Positions 1-9,100 of a DNA stretch of 64,000 nt are shown here, piece by piece (position 1 is the stretch's first letter; each line of letters begins with the position of its first letter). Under the pieces are notes generated by a model that was not told the origin of the DNA, did no database searches, and saw only the letters and a list, made by a program, of their open reading frames with translations. The translations under genes and the position numbers were made by a program. Source of the DNA: Sphingobium sp. CECT 9361 (lineage in GTDB: Bacteria; Pseudomonadota; Alphaproteobacteria; Sphingomonadales; Sphingomonadaceae); contig NZ_CAKKNC010000001.1 of NCBI RefSeq assembly GCF_918741285.1, positions 1 to 64,000 of the forward strand, written 5' to 3'.

Positions 1-628
<628 letters not shown>

Positions 629-629
<1 letters not shown>

Positions 630-1465
630 TGGAAACAGTATCAGAAAATCGCGCCTTCGGCGGCGTGCAGGGCGTGTATAAGCATGTCTCTGCCGCCACC
701 GGCACGGATATGATATTTTCCGTATATGTTCCCGAGCATGCAGCCGATATGAAACTGCCGGTGGTCTGGTATTTGTCCGGCCTCACCTGCACCCATGCCA
801 ACGTCACGGACAAAGGGGAGTTTCGTCGCCTCTGTGCCGAGCTTGGCCTGATTTTCGTCGCACCGGACACCTCGCCGCGCGGCGAGGGCGTGGCGGACGA
901 TCCCGACGGTGCCTATGATTTCGGTCTGGGTGCCGGCTTCTATGTCGATGCAACTCAGGAACCGTTCGCGGCGCATTACAAGATGTGGACCTACATCACA
1001 CAGGAGCTGCCAGACCTCGTCGCGACGCATTTTCCTGTCGACATGGATCGACAGTCGATCATGGGCCACAGCATGGGCGGCCACGGCGCGCTGACCATCG
1101 GATTGACATTCCCTGATCGGTTCCGGGCGATATCCGCCTTTGCGCCGATCGTCGCACCTTCGCAGGTTCCATGGGGCCATAAGGCTCTTGGCGGTTATCT
1201 GGGCCGCGATCAGGCGGCATGGCGTCGACATGATGCCGTCGCCCTGATCGAGGACGGGGCGCGTGTCGCCGATCTGCTGGTCGATCAGGGGGGGGCCGAC
1301 AACTTTCTGACAGAGCAGCTTAAGCCCCATCTGCTCAAAGAAACTTGCGAGAAAGCTGGCATTCCGCTGACGCTGCGGCTCCAGCCGGGCTATGACCACA
1401 GCTATTACTTCATTTCCACATTCATGGGCGATCATCTGCGCTGGCATGCCGATCGGCTGGCATAG
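629..1465 (+). CDS. fghA: S-formylglutathione hydrolase
   Basis: This 278-aa alpha/beta hydrolase of the esterase D family converts S-formylglutathione to formate and glutathione. The nucleophile elbow GHSMGGHGA places the catalytic serine near residue 148, with Asp near 224 (GGADNF) and His near 257 (PGYDHSYYF) completing the triad. The family motif LSGLTCTHAN, with its conserved cysteine, is also present. It overlaps the upstream dehydrogenase by one base, so the two are co-translated as a formaldehyde-oxidation operon. Length matches the family. The alternative symbol is frmB. Confidence 0.95.
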
Positions 1466-1506
1466 CGGACGAATTGACGTTGAGATCGTTCTCACCGACG
1501 GCAATG

Positions 1507-1528
1507 AGGTCTCGGGTCAATGAGACCT
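1507..1528 (+). terminator. Short perfect hairpin after fghA
   Basis: A 7-bp perfect stem (AGGTCTC / GAGACCT) with an 8-base loop lies about 40 bases after the fghA stop. There is no U-run after it, so it may be a weak or Rho-assisted terminator, or chance. Confidence 0.3.
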
Positions 1529-1531
1529 GCT

Positions 1532-1895
1532 CGGTCCCATGAGCATATCATTTTGCGATGCCGCGAAATGGCCGATGACGGCGCGGGCATGCGAATCAGC
1601 GCAGCCATGCAGAGGGGGAGTGCGGATGGGACCATCGATTTCGTGGAGGCTATCGCGATCGGGCTGCCTCTCGCCGTCATCCTGAAACTGCTGGGTGCGC
1701 CCGAAGATGATGGGACCGGATGTACGGGTGCACAAACGCCGTCGTCGGCAGCGGTGACCCCTAATATGGCAAAGTAGAAGCGCCACGGGATGCAATACTG
1801 GCGGCCTAGCAGGCCATGTTCGTATTGTACGCAATTCACAGCACGCCGTCGCAACGCGCCCGGCAGCGATCAGATCAGCCTGTCCGTCGAAGCCC
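1532..1895 (+). pseudogene. Decayed cytochrome P450 fragment
   Basis: Pieces of a bacterial cytochrome P450 can be followed across three reading-frame changes. One frame gives DFVEAIAIGLPLAVILKLLG followed by APEDD, which matches the P450 pattern before the I-helix (DFVE..A..LPL.VI..LLG.PE.D). The next frame continues WDRMYGCTNAVVGSGDP, then hits TAA where the family has Glu (DPEY). A further frame gives FTARRRNAPGSDQIS, matching the usual ARRR.NPGDDLIS region. The haem-binding C-terminus and the N-terminus are absent. Frameshifts plus an internal stop mark a dead gene. It ends about 50 bases before the putative attachment-site repeat at 1946, so it may have been cut by the insertion or a rearrangement there. 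Confidence 0.6.
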
Positions 1896-1945
1896 GAATA
1901 AACCGTATCCCGCTTTCGGATCGCGAAATATCAGGCTTCTGCTTC

Positions 1946-1965
1946 CTGGTGCGCTTACAGGACTC
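1946..1965. other. Putative left attachment site (imperfect repeat of tRNA-Thr 3' end)
   Basis: The 20 bases CTGGTGCGCTTACAGGACTC match the 3' end of the tRNA-Thr gene at 31564-31584, in the same orientation, with one base missing. The last 14 bases are identical. No tRNA structure exists here. A copy of a tRNA 3' end about 29.6 kb from the intact tRNA, with an integrase remnant beside the tRNA, is the expected layout for the two ends of an integrated element. Confidence 0.6.
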
Positions 1966-2020
1966 ACATTGCGAGACTAAGCAAATGTAATACCTAGCTA
2001 TTACAACCTCTACAAAGTTT

Positions 2021-2040
2021 GTGGTCCACCCGTGGTCCGC
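2021..2040. repeat. GTGGTCCAC motif pair near left attachment site
   Basis: GTGGTCCAC (2021-2029) and GTGGTCCGC (2032-2040) sit 56-75 bases inside the putative left attachment site. The same 9-mer, in one or other orientation, occurs three times (one variant) at 31415-31463, beside the integrase start and tRNA. Candidate arm-type integrase sites; function inferred only. Confidence 0.4.
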
Positions 2041-2341
2041 CCTAAAAATTGGTCCTGTACGAGGACCCGAACCAGCGCCCAAATGGATCCGAATGAGGTG
2101 ATTTGGGACCGGGTCCAAGCGAAGTTCACGTTGTGAATATGGTTCTATTCGGAGGGAAGGCCCATACGCCAACTGGCAACGCAGTAGGCAAATCGTCAAA
2201 TATACGCTGTCCCGATGAGGCGCTCGGAATGCTGGCTAACGCCGGAACCATGCGTAGCTTTGGTAGATGGGCATCCGATCCGGCCTTCGCAAACCGGAAT
2301 AGAGTGCGGCCCGAAGGGGACGCAAGATCTTCTCGACGAGG
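2041..2341. other. No recognisable gene
   Basis: Roughly 300 bases without a reading frame I can support. Short open frames on both strands lack family signatures and convincing ribosome sites. It probably belongs to the element end. Confidence 0.5.
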
Positions 2342-2674
2342 CTAGGTCTTGGTCGTCGAACGGTCTTCCAGCATCAGTCGCTCGCCCTGCTGCCGGACCA
2401 CCGCTGCTATTGGTCCAGCCATCAGACTGAGCATGCCGGAGAGATGAAGCGTGATGCGAAGTCGGGTATCCTCCGCATCGATGGTGCATGGCACCTCAAC
2501 GCCCATAGTCGACACGGTCAAGACCATGCGGTCGGCGCTGGGCCAGGACGACGTGACGGTCGCCGCGCCACCTGGAATATGTGATGCCAGCTTGCCAACG
2601 CGGTTTTCCATGCGGCGCTTTGCTTCTTCGCGCCCGAGACTGTGCGATATGTCGATGATCGTTGGTTCTGCCAT
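2342..2674 (-). CDS. Polyhydroxyalkanoic acid system family protein (PHA_gran_rgn)
   Basis: A 110-aa protein starting at the ATG at 2674 (MAEPTIIDISHSLG...). The frame is open further upstream, but that part lacks family similarity. ISHSLGREEAKRRMENR near the N-terminus, the central SSWPSADRM, and LSGMLSLMAGPI followed by the C-terminal RQGERLMLED match the small family annotated as putative PHA-system or granule-region proteins in proteobacteria. The exact role is not established; the family is often linked to polyhydroxyalkanoate loci. Here it stands alone: the PHA reductase phaB lies far away at 39.6-40.3 kb. It is cytoplasmic, with no signal peptide or membrane segment. Confidence 0.75.
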   Translation of the reverse strand: MAEPTIIDISHSLGREEAKRRMENRVGKLASHIPGGAATVTSSWPSADRMVLTVSTMGVEVPCTIDAEDTRLRITLHLSGMLSLMAGPIAAVVRQQGERLMLEDRSTTKT

Positions 2675-2837
2675 GGTGAACGGACGCGCAGGCCGACCAT
2701 ATTGTTCCTCATGGTATCGCGCTAAGGAACGGAGGCTTCGTCCCAGGTGCCACCTACCGGTGTCGACCAAACCAAGACATTTAATCGGCAGGCTCGGTTC
2801 CCTGATTGCGGACATCTGCCGCCGATGACACTATCGC

Positions 2838-3221
2838 ATGATGAAAATGGAGAAACGGGAACAACGGGGTTTCGCAGAGCGACGCTGGCCGCTGTTTTCT
2901 AACCTTATCGGCTGTTATTTTAATGAGGATTTCGATCTACTCTACGGCTCCCTTGATGGCGCCGTTGCCGCTGCGGCTCGAGATGGGTCACTGGATCACC
3001 GGCGGGCGATCCTAAAGGAATGGCGAGACTGGAACTTATCCGTAGGCGTGGCCAGCGACCTCCGTCCCAAATTGAAAAAATGCTTTTCGATTGCTGTGCG
3101 GTTCAGGAAGCCCGAACAAGCACGGCATCTCATGGACCACATCTATGATAGCTTGATGGAAGGGATACGGGGGCATGGGGTCGCTGCGGAACTCATCGCA
3201 CAAGAGGTCTCTGGCGGATGA
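2838..3221 (+). CDS. CdiI-like contact-dependent inhibition immunity protein (tentative)
   Basis: A 127-aa acidic cytoplasmic protein. The segment FSNLIGCYFNEDFDLLYGS resembles the N-terminal signature of a contact-dependent growth inhibition immunity family (F.NL.G.YF.QDW...YGS), followed by a helical region with a conserved KKCFSIAVRF strand. If correct, it would neutralise a CdiA-type toxin. No toxin gene lies next to it, so it is an orphan. The start is uncertain among ATGs at 2838, 2841 and 2847, none with a strong ribosome site. It overlaps the next small gene by ATGA, so the two are coupled. The family call is from remembered motif similarity only. Confidence 0.45.
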   Translation: MMKMEKREQRGFAERRWPLFSNLIGCYFNEDFDLLYGSLDGAVAAAARDGSLDHRRAILKEWRDWNLSVGVASDLRPKLKKCFSIAVRFRKPEQARHLMDHIYDSLMEGIRGHGVAAELIAQEVSGG

Positions 3222-3406
3222 CAGCTAACCGCAGCCTGGTCGGCATTCTGAACGAATTTCTGCGCCGGGCCAAATTCTGGCTGGCCGCCGATGGGTATGA
3301 AAAGGGCGATGACGACGATCTGCTCGCCATTTCCCGTGAAGCTCGCCGAGACGCCCTGCAGCGCGTTGAACAAAGGGCCTGTCTTTCGGGACAAGGCGCT
3401 TCATGA
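3218..3406 (+). CDS. Small hypothetical protein
   Basis: A 62-aa protein whose ATG overlaps the stop of the upstream CdiI-like gene (ATGA), which supports translation. It is predicted helical and charged, with no signal peptide, and ends in a cysteine-containing tail. Not recognised. As a coupled partner it could be a second immunity-type or accessory protein, but nothing in the sequence shows this. Confidence 0.4.
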   Translation: MTANRSLVGILNEFLRRAKFWLAADGYEKGDDDDLLAISREARRDALQRVEQRACLSGQGAS

Positions 3407-3548
3407 ATTGGTGAGCGGTAGCTGTCGCGTCGGTTAGCGCCGCCCGGTGGGGCGCCTGCGTCGCACCATCATGCGCATCTGGCCCTGTATCTCAAGCGCC
3501 GTGCTATAACCGGTCCGATCGACAAAGGCATCCGCGCTCCGACGCGCC

Positions 3549-3824
3549 TCAGCCGTTGATCTGGTCTTTGAGCGCCTTGGCGGGCTTGAACGCGGTCCGC
3601 ATGGCGGCTTTGATCGTCATCGGTTCGCCGGTGCGCGGATGACGGCCGCCGCGTGCCGGGGTCTTGTGCGTGGTGAATTTCCCGAAGCCCGTGATCGCGA
3701 TCTCATCACCCTTTGCGGCAGCATTGCCAATTGTGGCGAACAAGGCGTCGACGATGGCCTTCACCTCCGCGCGGCTTTTGTCTTGTGCGGCAGCGATCGT
3801 GTCGATCAGGTCGTTTCCAGTCAT
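3549..3824 (-). CDS. HU family DNA-binding protein
   Basis: A 91-aa histone-like protein with the full HU fold. The dimerisation helices (NDLIDTIAAAQDKSRAEV) are followed by GFGKF and the arm motif GRHPRTGEPM, where the family has GRNP.TGE. It ends FKPAKALKDQING. HU binds and bends DNA non-specifically. It is the last gene of the minus-strand run from the two-partner secretion operon, 74 bases after the preceding gene, so it may be co-transcribed or have its own promoter. It is probably not the main chromosomal HU, since RHP replaces RNP and it sits in the accessory region. Confidence 0.9.
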   Translation of the reverse strand: MTGNDLIDTIAAAQDKSRAEVKAIVDALFATIGNAAAKGDEIAITGFGKFTTHKTPARGGRHPRTGEPMTIKAAMRTAFKPAKALKDQING

Positions 3825-3898
3825 CCGAGGCTCTGATTCTCCAAAGGGTTGAACATGGCGGTGGCGCGCGGCGGCATGCCGCCCGCGATCCGCACCGA

Positions 3899-4387
3899 TT
3901 AGACGCTATTTGGCCCCGGATCGGCGACGGGAGCCGGGGCGGGCAGCGTATCGAGCTGAACCGCGATCCGCAGCGGCAGCAGCATCCCTTTGGGCAGCAT
4001 GCCGGGTAGACGCTGGCCGACGAGCAGCGCGCGCAGATCAGCATTGGGCGCGGGGTGCGAGAACGGCGTGAAATCGATCTTCGACACCTTCCCGTCCTTC
4101 GCCACCCAGAGCTTGACGATGAGCGGCGCGGTCGGCTGGTCGGGGGCAGGGCGGGTCTGGTCTAGATAGGCGCGCAGCTGCACTGCCGCCTCATTGTCGG
4201 CCTGCAGCAGCGCGGTCACCGCGGCGGCGGCGCCCTGCGCATAGCGGACCCACTCGACGGGCGCGGCAGAAGGCGCGACCATCTGCGCTGCCAGCGCGGA
4301 TGAGGGCGCACCGGCGAGCGCCGCGCCTAGCCCCATGAGCCGCCCGACAATATCGAGCAGGTTCGGTTTCCCTTGTCCGTCAGCCAT
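3899..4387 (-). CDS. Hypothetical protein with TonB C-terminal-like domain
   Basis: A 162-aa protein; the ATG at 4387 is chosen because it overlaps the upstream small membrane gene by 8 bases. The N-terminal third has a weakly hydrophobic, Ala-rich stretch (LMGLGAALAGAPSSALAA). The C-terminal part (about 85-155) reads IVKLWVAKDGKVSKIDF, then ADLRALLVGQRLP, then LRIAVQL. That follows the strand-helix-strand pattern of TonB_C domains and parallels the C-termini of the TonB at 20.8-21.5 kb and the STN protein at 27.9-28.6 kb. I infer a periplasmic or anchored Ton-like accessory factor, perhaps working with the 64-aa membrane protein. The similarity is by eye and remote. Confidence 0.6.
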   Translation of the reverse strand: MADGQGKPNLLDIVGRLMGLGAALAGAPSSALAAQMVAPSAAPVEWVRYAQGAAAAVTALLQADNEAAVQLRAYLDQTRPAPDQPTAPLIVKLWVAKDGKVSKIDFTPFSHPAPNADLRALLVGQRLPGMLPKGMLLPLRIAVQLDTLPAPAPVADPGPNSV

Positions 4388-4574
4388 GGGCCTGTCCCTG
4401 CGCGGCATAGCTGGTCAGCGAACAGACCGGACCGAACCCCGGCAGCGCCAGATGGGCGTCGACCATCTTTACCGCCTCGAGATGAGTGATGCTGATCACC
4501 CAGCTAGCGATAATGCCGGTGATGAGCATGCCGCACAGAAAGGCGATAACGGCGACGATGGTGGTCAGGCCCAT
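4380..4574 (-). CDS. Small single-span membrane protein
   Basis: A 64-aa protein starting at the ATG at 4574. Residues 3-28 form one strong hydrophobic helix (TTIVAVIAFLCGMLITGIIA), followed by a polar tail with two cysteines in total. Its stop overlaps the next gene, and it begins 40 bases after the OmpH-like gene ends, so it belongs to the two-partner secretion operon. Family not recognised. It could anchor the adjacent TonB_C-like protein, giving a split TonB; that is speculation from position and topology. Confidence 0.55.
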   Translation of the reverse strand: MGLTTIVAVIAFLCGMLITGIIASWVISITHLEAVKMVDAHLALPGFGPVCSLTSYAAQGQAHG

Positions 4575-4614
4575 GACGGGTGCTCCTCTGGTTGATGCGC
4601 GCGTGTGATAGGGA

Positions 4615-5223
4615 TCAGCTCGGTGCGGAGGTGGCGACCGGTGCGGGCAACCTTTCGCGCTCGAAGCTGATCGTCTGGATCTTCGCATCGAGACCCTTTA
4701 CGACATCGGCGGTCAGGTCATTGGCGAAATTGCCGCCGAGCGCGACATTGCGGTCGAACAGTAGGCCACATTTGTACGCGGTATAGGCCTGCGCGATCAC
4801 CGGCTGCGCCTCGTTGGCGATCCGGGCGAGTGCCTTGGCGCGGGTCGCCTCGATCTCGCGGCCGATCTGGGCGGCCTGGGTTTGGAGCGCCTGCCAGCGC
4901 CCAGCCAGTGCCTCGCGCTTCGGCTGGGTCTGGGCGTTGTCGGGCTGGGCTTCCAACGCTTTGGCTTCGGTTTCGATCGCGGGGCGCTGGGCGTCGATTT
5001 CGGCCTGGGCGGTGCGGGTCAGCTCCTGCAGCCGGGTCGAGGCCGCCTTGCCAACGGCGGCATTGGCGAAGATCGCCTCGCGCGAGACGAGGCAGAGGCC
5101 GGGGACGACCGGACCGCCCAGCGGCTGGGCTTGCGGCTGCGCGCCGCCGGCCGTTTGCGCGGAAGCGGGGGCAATGCTGGTGGCGAGCAGGAGGGCGGGA
5201 AGGAGAAGGATCGGAGTTTTCAT
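4615..5223 (-). CDS. OmpH/Skp family periplasmic chaperone
   Basis: A 202-aa protein with a clear signal peptide (LLLPALLLATSIAPASAQ). The Skp-like layout follows: VSREAIFANAAVGKAASTRL, a long Ala/Gln/Glu-rich coiled coil (about 65-135) and a C-terminal region with AYTAYKCGLLFDRN. Skp-type trimers hold unfolded outer-membrane or exported proteins in the periplasm. Its place 30 bases downstream of SapC, and just after the 12-kb exoprotein gene, suggests a dedicated holdase for the giant TpsA or the TpsB barrel. The general chromosomal skp normally lies beside bamA/lpxD, so this is a second, system-specific copy. Confidence 0.75.
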   Translation of the reverse strand: MKTPILLLPALLLATSIAPASAQTAGGAQPQAQPLGGPVVPGLCLVSREAIFANAAVGKAASTRLQELTRTAQAEIDAQRPAIETEAKALEAQPDNAQTQPKREALAGRWQALQTQAAQIGREIEATRAKALARIANEAQPVIAQAYTAYKCGLLFDRNVALGGNFANDLTADVVKGLDAKIQTISFERERLPAPVATSAPS

Positions 5224-5253
5224 GGGTTACGCTTTCTTGAGCTTGGTCGAAAA

Positions 5254-6072
5254 TCAGGCGGGGAGGGGTTCGGCGGTGGCAGGGGTGACCTGAACCTCCT
5301 GCGAGGGCCGATCCGAAGCAGTATTGGATGACGCTGGTGTGACGGGCGCGAGCCGCGCTTGGCGGACGAGCAGATCTTGGAACCGGTCGAGCGAGGCGAG
5401 GTGGAAGTGCACCAGCGCCAGCCAGCCCTGGTTGTGCCATTCGAGCACGACCGGCTCGGGCAGCGCGGCGAGTTTCGCGCCATCGACGATGCGGAAGCCG
5501 TCGAGCCCGAGCGTGCGGCCATCGGGCAGGGTCGCATCGGCGCGGCGGTCGACCAGCAGGTCCTGCGCCACCAGCGCATCGGCGAAGTCGCGGGTCGCAG
5601 TGGCCTCGCTCTGGAACGCGCCGCAAAAGGCCAGCGCCTCGCGGGTCAGCGAGGAGGGCTGGCCGTCGTCGAACCAGGCTGCGCCGTCCTCGCCATCCTG
5701 CACCACACGGTCCGAACCGGCGTCGATCGCCAGCGCGAAGCCGTCCCGATTGACGGTAGTGATGAAACCGAACGGATAGCGGCGGACATAGGCCGGCACA
5801 TAGGCATCCTCACTCCAGTGGCCATCGGCGACAAACAGGTTGCGTCGTTCGAGGCCGAGGATCACGACCGGCTGCGCATCGCCAGCGGCAAACACGATGG
5901 GGAAACTGCGTGCGGCGGCGGCCAGTTCGCCGATAACGATCGGCAGATGCGGCGTATCGGCGGCGAAGGTTATGTCGCCGTCCCTGAGCCGCCAATCGGC
6001 ATGGACGGCGGCGTTGAGCGGCTGCGGCGCGCGGTAGAAGGGCGGCAGTGGCGGGGTCGGGGTATCGGTCAT
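5254..6072 (-). CDS. SapC family protein
   Basis: A 272-aa protein from the ATG at 6072. It matches the SapC family (PF07277): PPFYRAPQPLNAAVHADWRL at the start, then FPIVFAAGDAQPVVILGL, PAYVRRYPFGF, and the C-terminal LDGFRIVDGAKLAALPEPVV. The biochemical role is not defined; the name comes from S-layer or peptide-related loci. No signal peptide or membrane helix is visible. It lies between the TpsA gene and the OmpH-like gene, with 67- and 30-base gaps, and SapC genes commonly accompany surface-protein or TonB-receptor loci in sphingomonads. The Pro-rich C-terminal tail looks disordered. Confidence 0.85.
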   Translation of the reverse strand: MTDTPTPPLPPFYRAPQPLNAAVHADWRLRDGDITFAADTPHLPIVIGELAAAARSFPIVFAAGDAQPVVILGLERRNLFVADGHWSEDAYVPAYVRRYPFGFITTVNRDGFALAIDAGSDRVVQDGEDGAAWFDDGQPSSLTREALAFCGAFQSEATATRDFADALVAQDLLVDRRADATLPDGRTLGLDGFRIVDGAKLAALPEPVVLEWHNQGWLALVHFHLASLDRFQDLLVRQARLAPVTPASSNTASDRPSQEVQVTPATAEPLPA

Positions 6073-6139
6073 GAGGCTATTCTTTCGGTTCAGGTCCCAG
6101 ATGGCGGAACGCGCCGCCATCCGGGTCTTCAAGGTCAGG

Positions 6140-9100
6140 TCAGGGCTGCTCGCCGAAGCCCAGCAGGCGCACGTTGATTATGACGGGGACTTCCGTCCGC
6201 ACCTGGGGGCGGGTGCGTTCCGCGACGCGAGTCGCTTCCTGCGTCACCGCGCTTGCCGCAGAGGAGGCCGCCGCGAGCGCGCCGACATTGACCACCGGCA
6301 CCTGCGGAATGCCGGCGGAATTGCCCTTCACCTGGATGTTGGCGGCGTTGACCACCTGCAGCGCGGCGAGGTTGACGTTGCCCGAGACGCGAATGCCGGC
6401 CTCGCCCGCATCGATCGTGCCCAAAGGCGCAATCAGGTCGACATCGCCCGAGGGAACTTCGGCGATCGGCGCCAGCGTGGCGATGCCTGCACCGGACGAG
6501 GGCACCTGGGGCGAGAGCGCGACATTGCCGTACGGATCATAGACGCGCCGGGGTGGCGTATAGACCAGCGTGGTCTTGGCACCGCGCCCGGCGTTGATGT
6601 CGCCGGTCGCCGACCAGCCGAGGATCGAGCCACCAAAAGTCGTCATGATCCGCGACAGGCCAAGCAGGATGCTGCCGGAACTGTAGAGGTTGATGTCGCC
6701 CGACCCTTGCGTGATGAAACCGGATGCGGCCGGCGGTGCCACGCCTTCAACGCCGATCAACTGGCGACCCCCTGGGGTGAGGACGGAGATGTCGCCTCCG
6801 CCCACGGTGAGGATGCCGCCGCCGCGACGCGAATCCTGGATATTGCCGAACTGATCGCGGGTTACGGCGCCGGTGGCGAAGAAGGTGACGTCACCTTCAT
6901 AGGTATGATTGGACGGGAACAGTGTCGCAATCATTTCGCGCCCGCGAAGATAGGAGCCGAAGCGCGAACTCGTCGGATTGTTATATTCGCGCCCGCCAGC
7001 CTTCAGTTCGGCAAAATAGACCTGTTGCAGGAAGACCGCCTGCTGTTCGGGGGGCAGCGCCCCGAAATATGCGCGGGCCTCGGCGGTGTCCCTGGTTGCA
7101 TAGCCGTAGCGGCCCTTCAGCCAGGCGGTGAGTTCATCCTGGTAGGTTTTGGCAACCTTGCCGGGCTGATCGGCCAGCGGTTTACCTGCGACCGCAAGAT
7201 TTGACGGATTGAGATAGAGTGCGGCCACCGCAGCATAGTCAGGCCCTGCGGAGCCGGTGCCAGCGAGCACGGAGATCGATGCACCGGGCCGCAAATCCGC
7301 CGCATAGGCCGGGCCGGTGCTGAGGATATTGCCTTGGTCGGCGAGCGTAATGTTGTGCCCCGCCGTCATCGCCAGAGTGCCGGGGCCGGCGATCTTCACG
7401 TCCGAGTAGATGATGTCGTGCCCGGCCCGGACCAGGGAAACGTCGGTAGAGTCGGCGTGGAGGACTGAGATCTTGGTAGGCAGGCCACCGGCGAAGCCGG
7501 TCGATGCATTGGCGACGATGTCTTTGGCAGCGCGCATATCGAGCCGCTTCGCGGTCGAAAGCTGCAGGCCAACGATGTCGCCGTTGACGGCATAGACGCG
7601 CACCGGATCGGGATCGCCCGCGTGCAGGTCGGTCGTCGCGACATTCGGGGAAAGGGCGAAGAGACCGAAGGTCGGATTATAAACCTCATTGCTGACGTCA
7701 TAGACAGTGAGCGTGTTGGTCGATTGGACCTCGCCTGCAAAGGTGCCCTGCTTCCATTCCACATAGGCCGGGTGGAAGGGCGTCGGCAGCAGGGTGGGGT
7801 CCACCGACGACATCGAGAGCGATACGCGGGTACTGTAAATGGAATTGCGGGCGAGCAGTTCGAACTGGGCGAGCGGCGATGGTGCCTGCTCCAGCGAAAA
7901 GCCGAACTGGTTGCCGTTCGTCGCGGTCATCAGATAAAGGCTGCCGCTGGCTGCCGCCACCCTGAAGATTGACGGCAAATAGGTGCCGCCGGCCAGGGGC
8001 GCGATGTCGGCGCCGAGCGAGGTGAGGTCGAGCGATGTTGATGGCCGCATCAGCGAAAACCAGCTCGCGATCGACAGGCCGTTGGCAGCCCCGGCCACAT
8101 CGCCGGTCAGCTTTCTGGTCGGATCGACGCCGGGGTCGGCAATGCTGCCAAGCGCCAAGTCACCCCGTGTCCTTACGGTCACGGCGGTGTCGCCTAGCTT
8201 GAGGTCCGGTCCGGAAACCCGATTGTACAACAGGCTGGCCTCCGTGGGTGACGCCATGCGCGGATCGCCGATCGTGACACTCTGGTTCACTTTGGTCAGG
8301 CTGCCGATCTGCGCGGCGTCGAGGCCCACCTTCCCGCGCAGGTTGGTGATCGCGCCGCCATTCTGAACGGCATTCAACGCGCCCCCGATCTTGATGTCGA
8401 GATTGCCGCCACCGGTTTCGATCAGGGTGCCATCGCCAAGGACTCGGCCAGTGGCGGCGACGGTCACAATCAAGCCTGTTTTGTTGCTGAAGTTATAGGG
8501 CGTGATACCGCCGGCATCGCCGCCGATCCTGACCGTGGCATTGCCCCCACCAAAGGTCCCGAAGCCGTTCGGCCCATCGACGAACAGGCCGGAGCTGTCG
8601 GCGCCATTGTACTTGCCGTAGTTTACCGACCATGCGGTCTTCTGGCCGAGTTCGTTTGCCCCCTGAAGGATCAGCCAGTTGCCCTCACTGTTGGCCGAAT
8701 CGAAGTGGTATCCGGTGTAGTCGCCGTGGACCAATATCTGGAGGTCGCCACCATGTTCGGGATAGTAGCTGATGCGGCTGTTTAGCGTTGAGTCCAGGCT
8801 GCCGGGAAGCGCTTTCCCGCTAACGAGGTCGCGTGGCAATTGGGTGGCGAAATCGCCATTGCCCGATGCGAGTTCGTTCTGGGTGCCCGCAGTATAGATG
8901 CCGAACAGCGATTTGGTGACCATCGCGCCGCCGGCCAGCACATCGAGATCGCCGGTGCCTGTGCGGATGACGCTGGAAATCTGTGACGTCCAAGTATCGT
9001 CATCGGCCCCGGTCGGCGCGTGGATGTGATAATCGTCGAGCGTCATGGTGCCGCTGCCCGCCAGGGCTGCGGTGGACCGCAAGCCGCGCATATCCGCCGA

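Noticed and set aside
3411..3548. Short open frame reading toward 3435 after the HU stop, ending in an Arg-rich tail
   Set aside because: No start codon with a ribosome site and it would have to begin inside the HU gene; not enough support.
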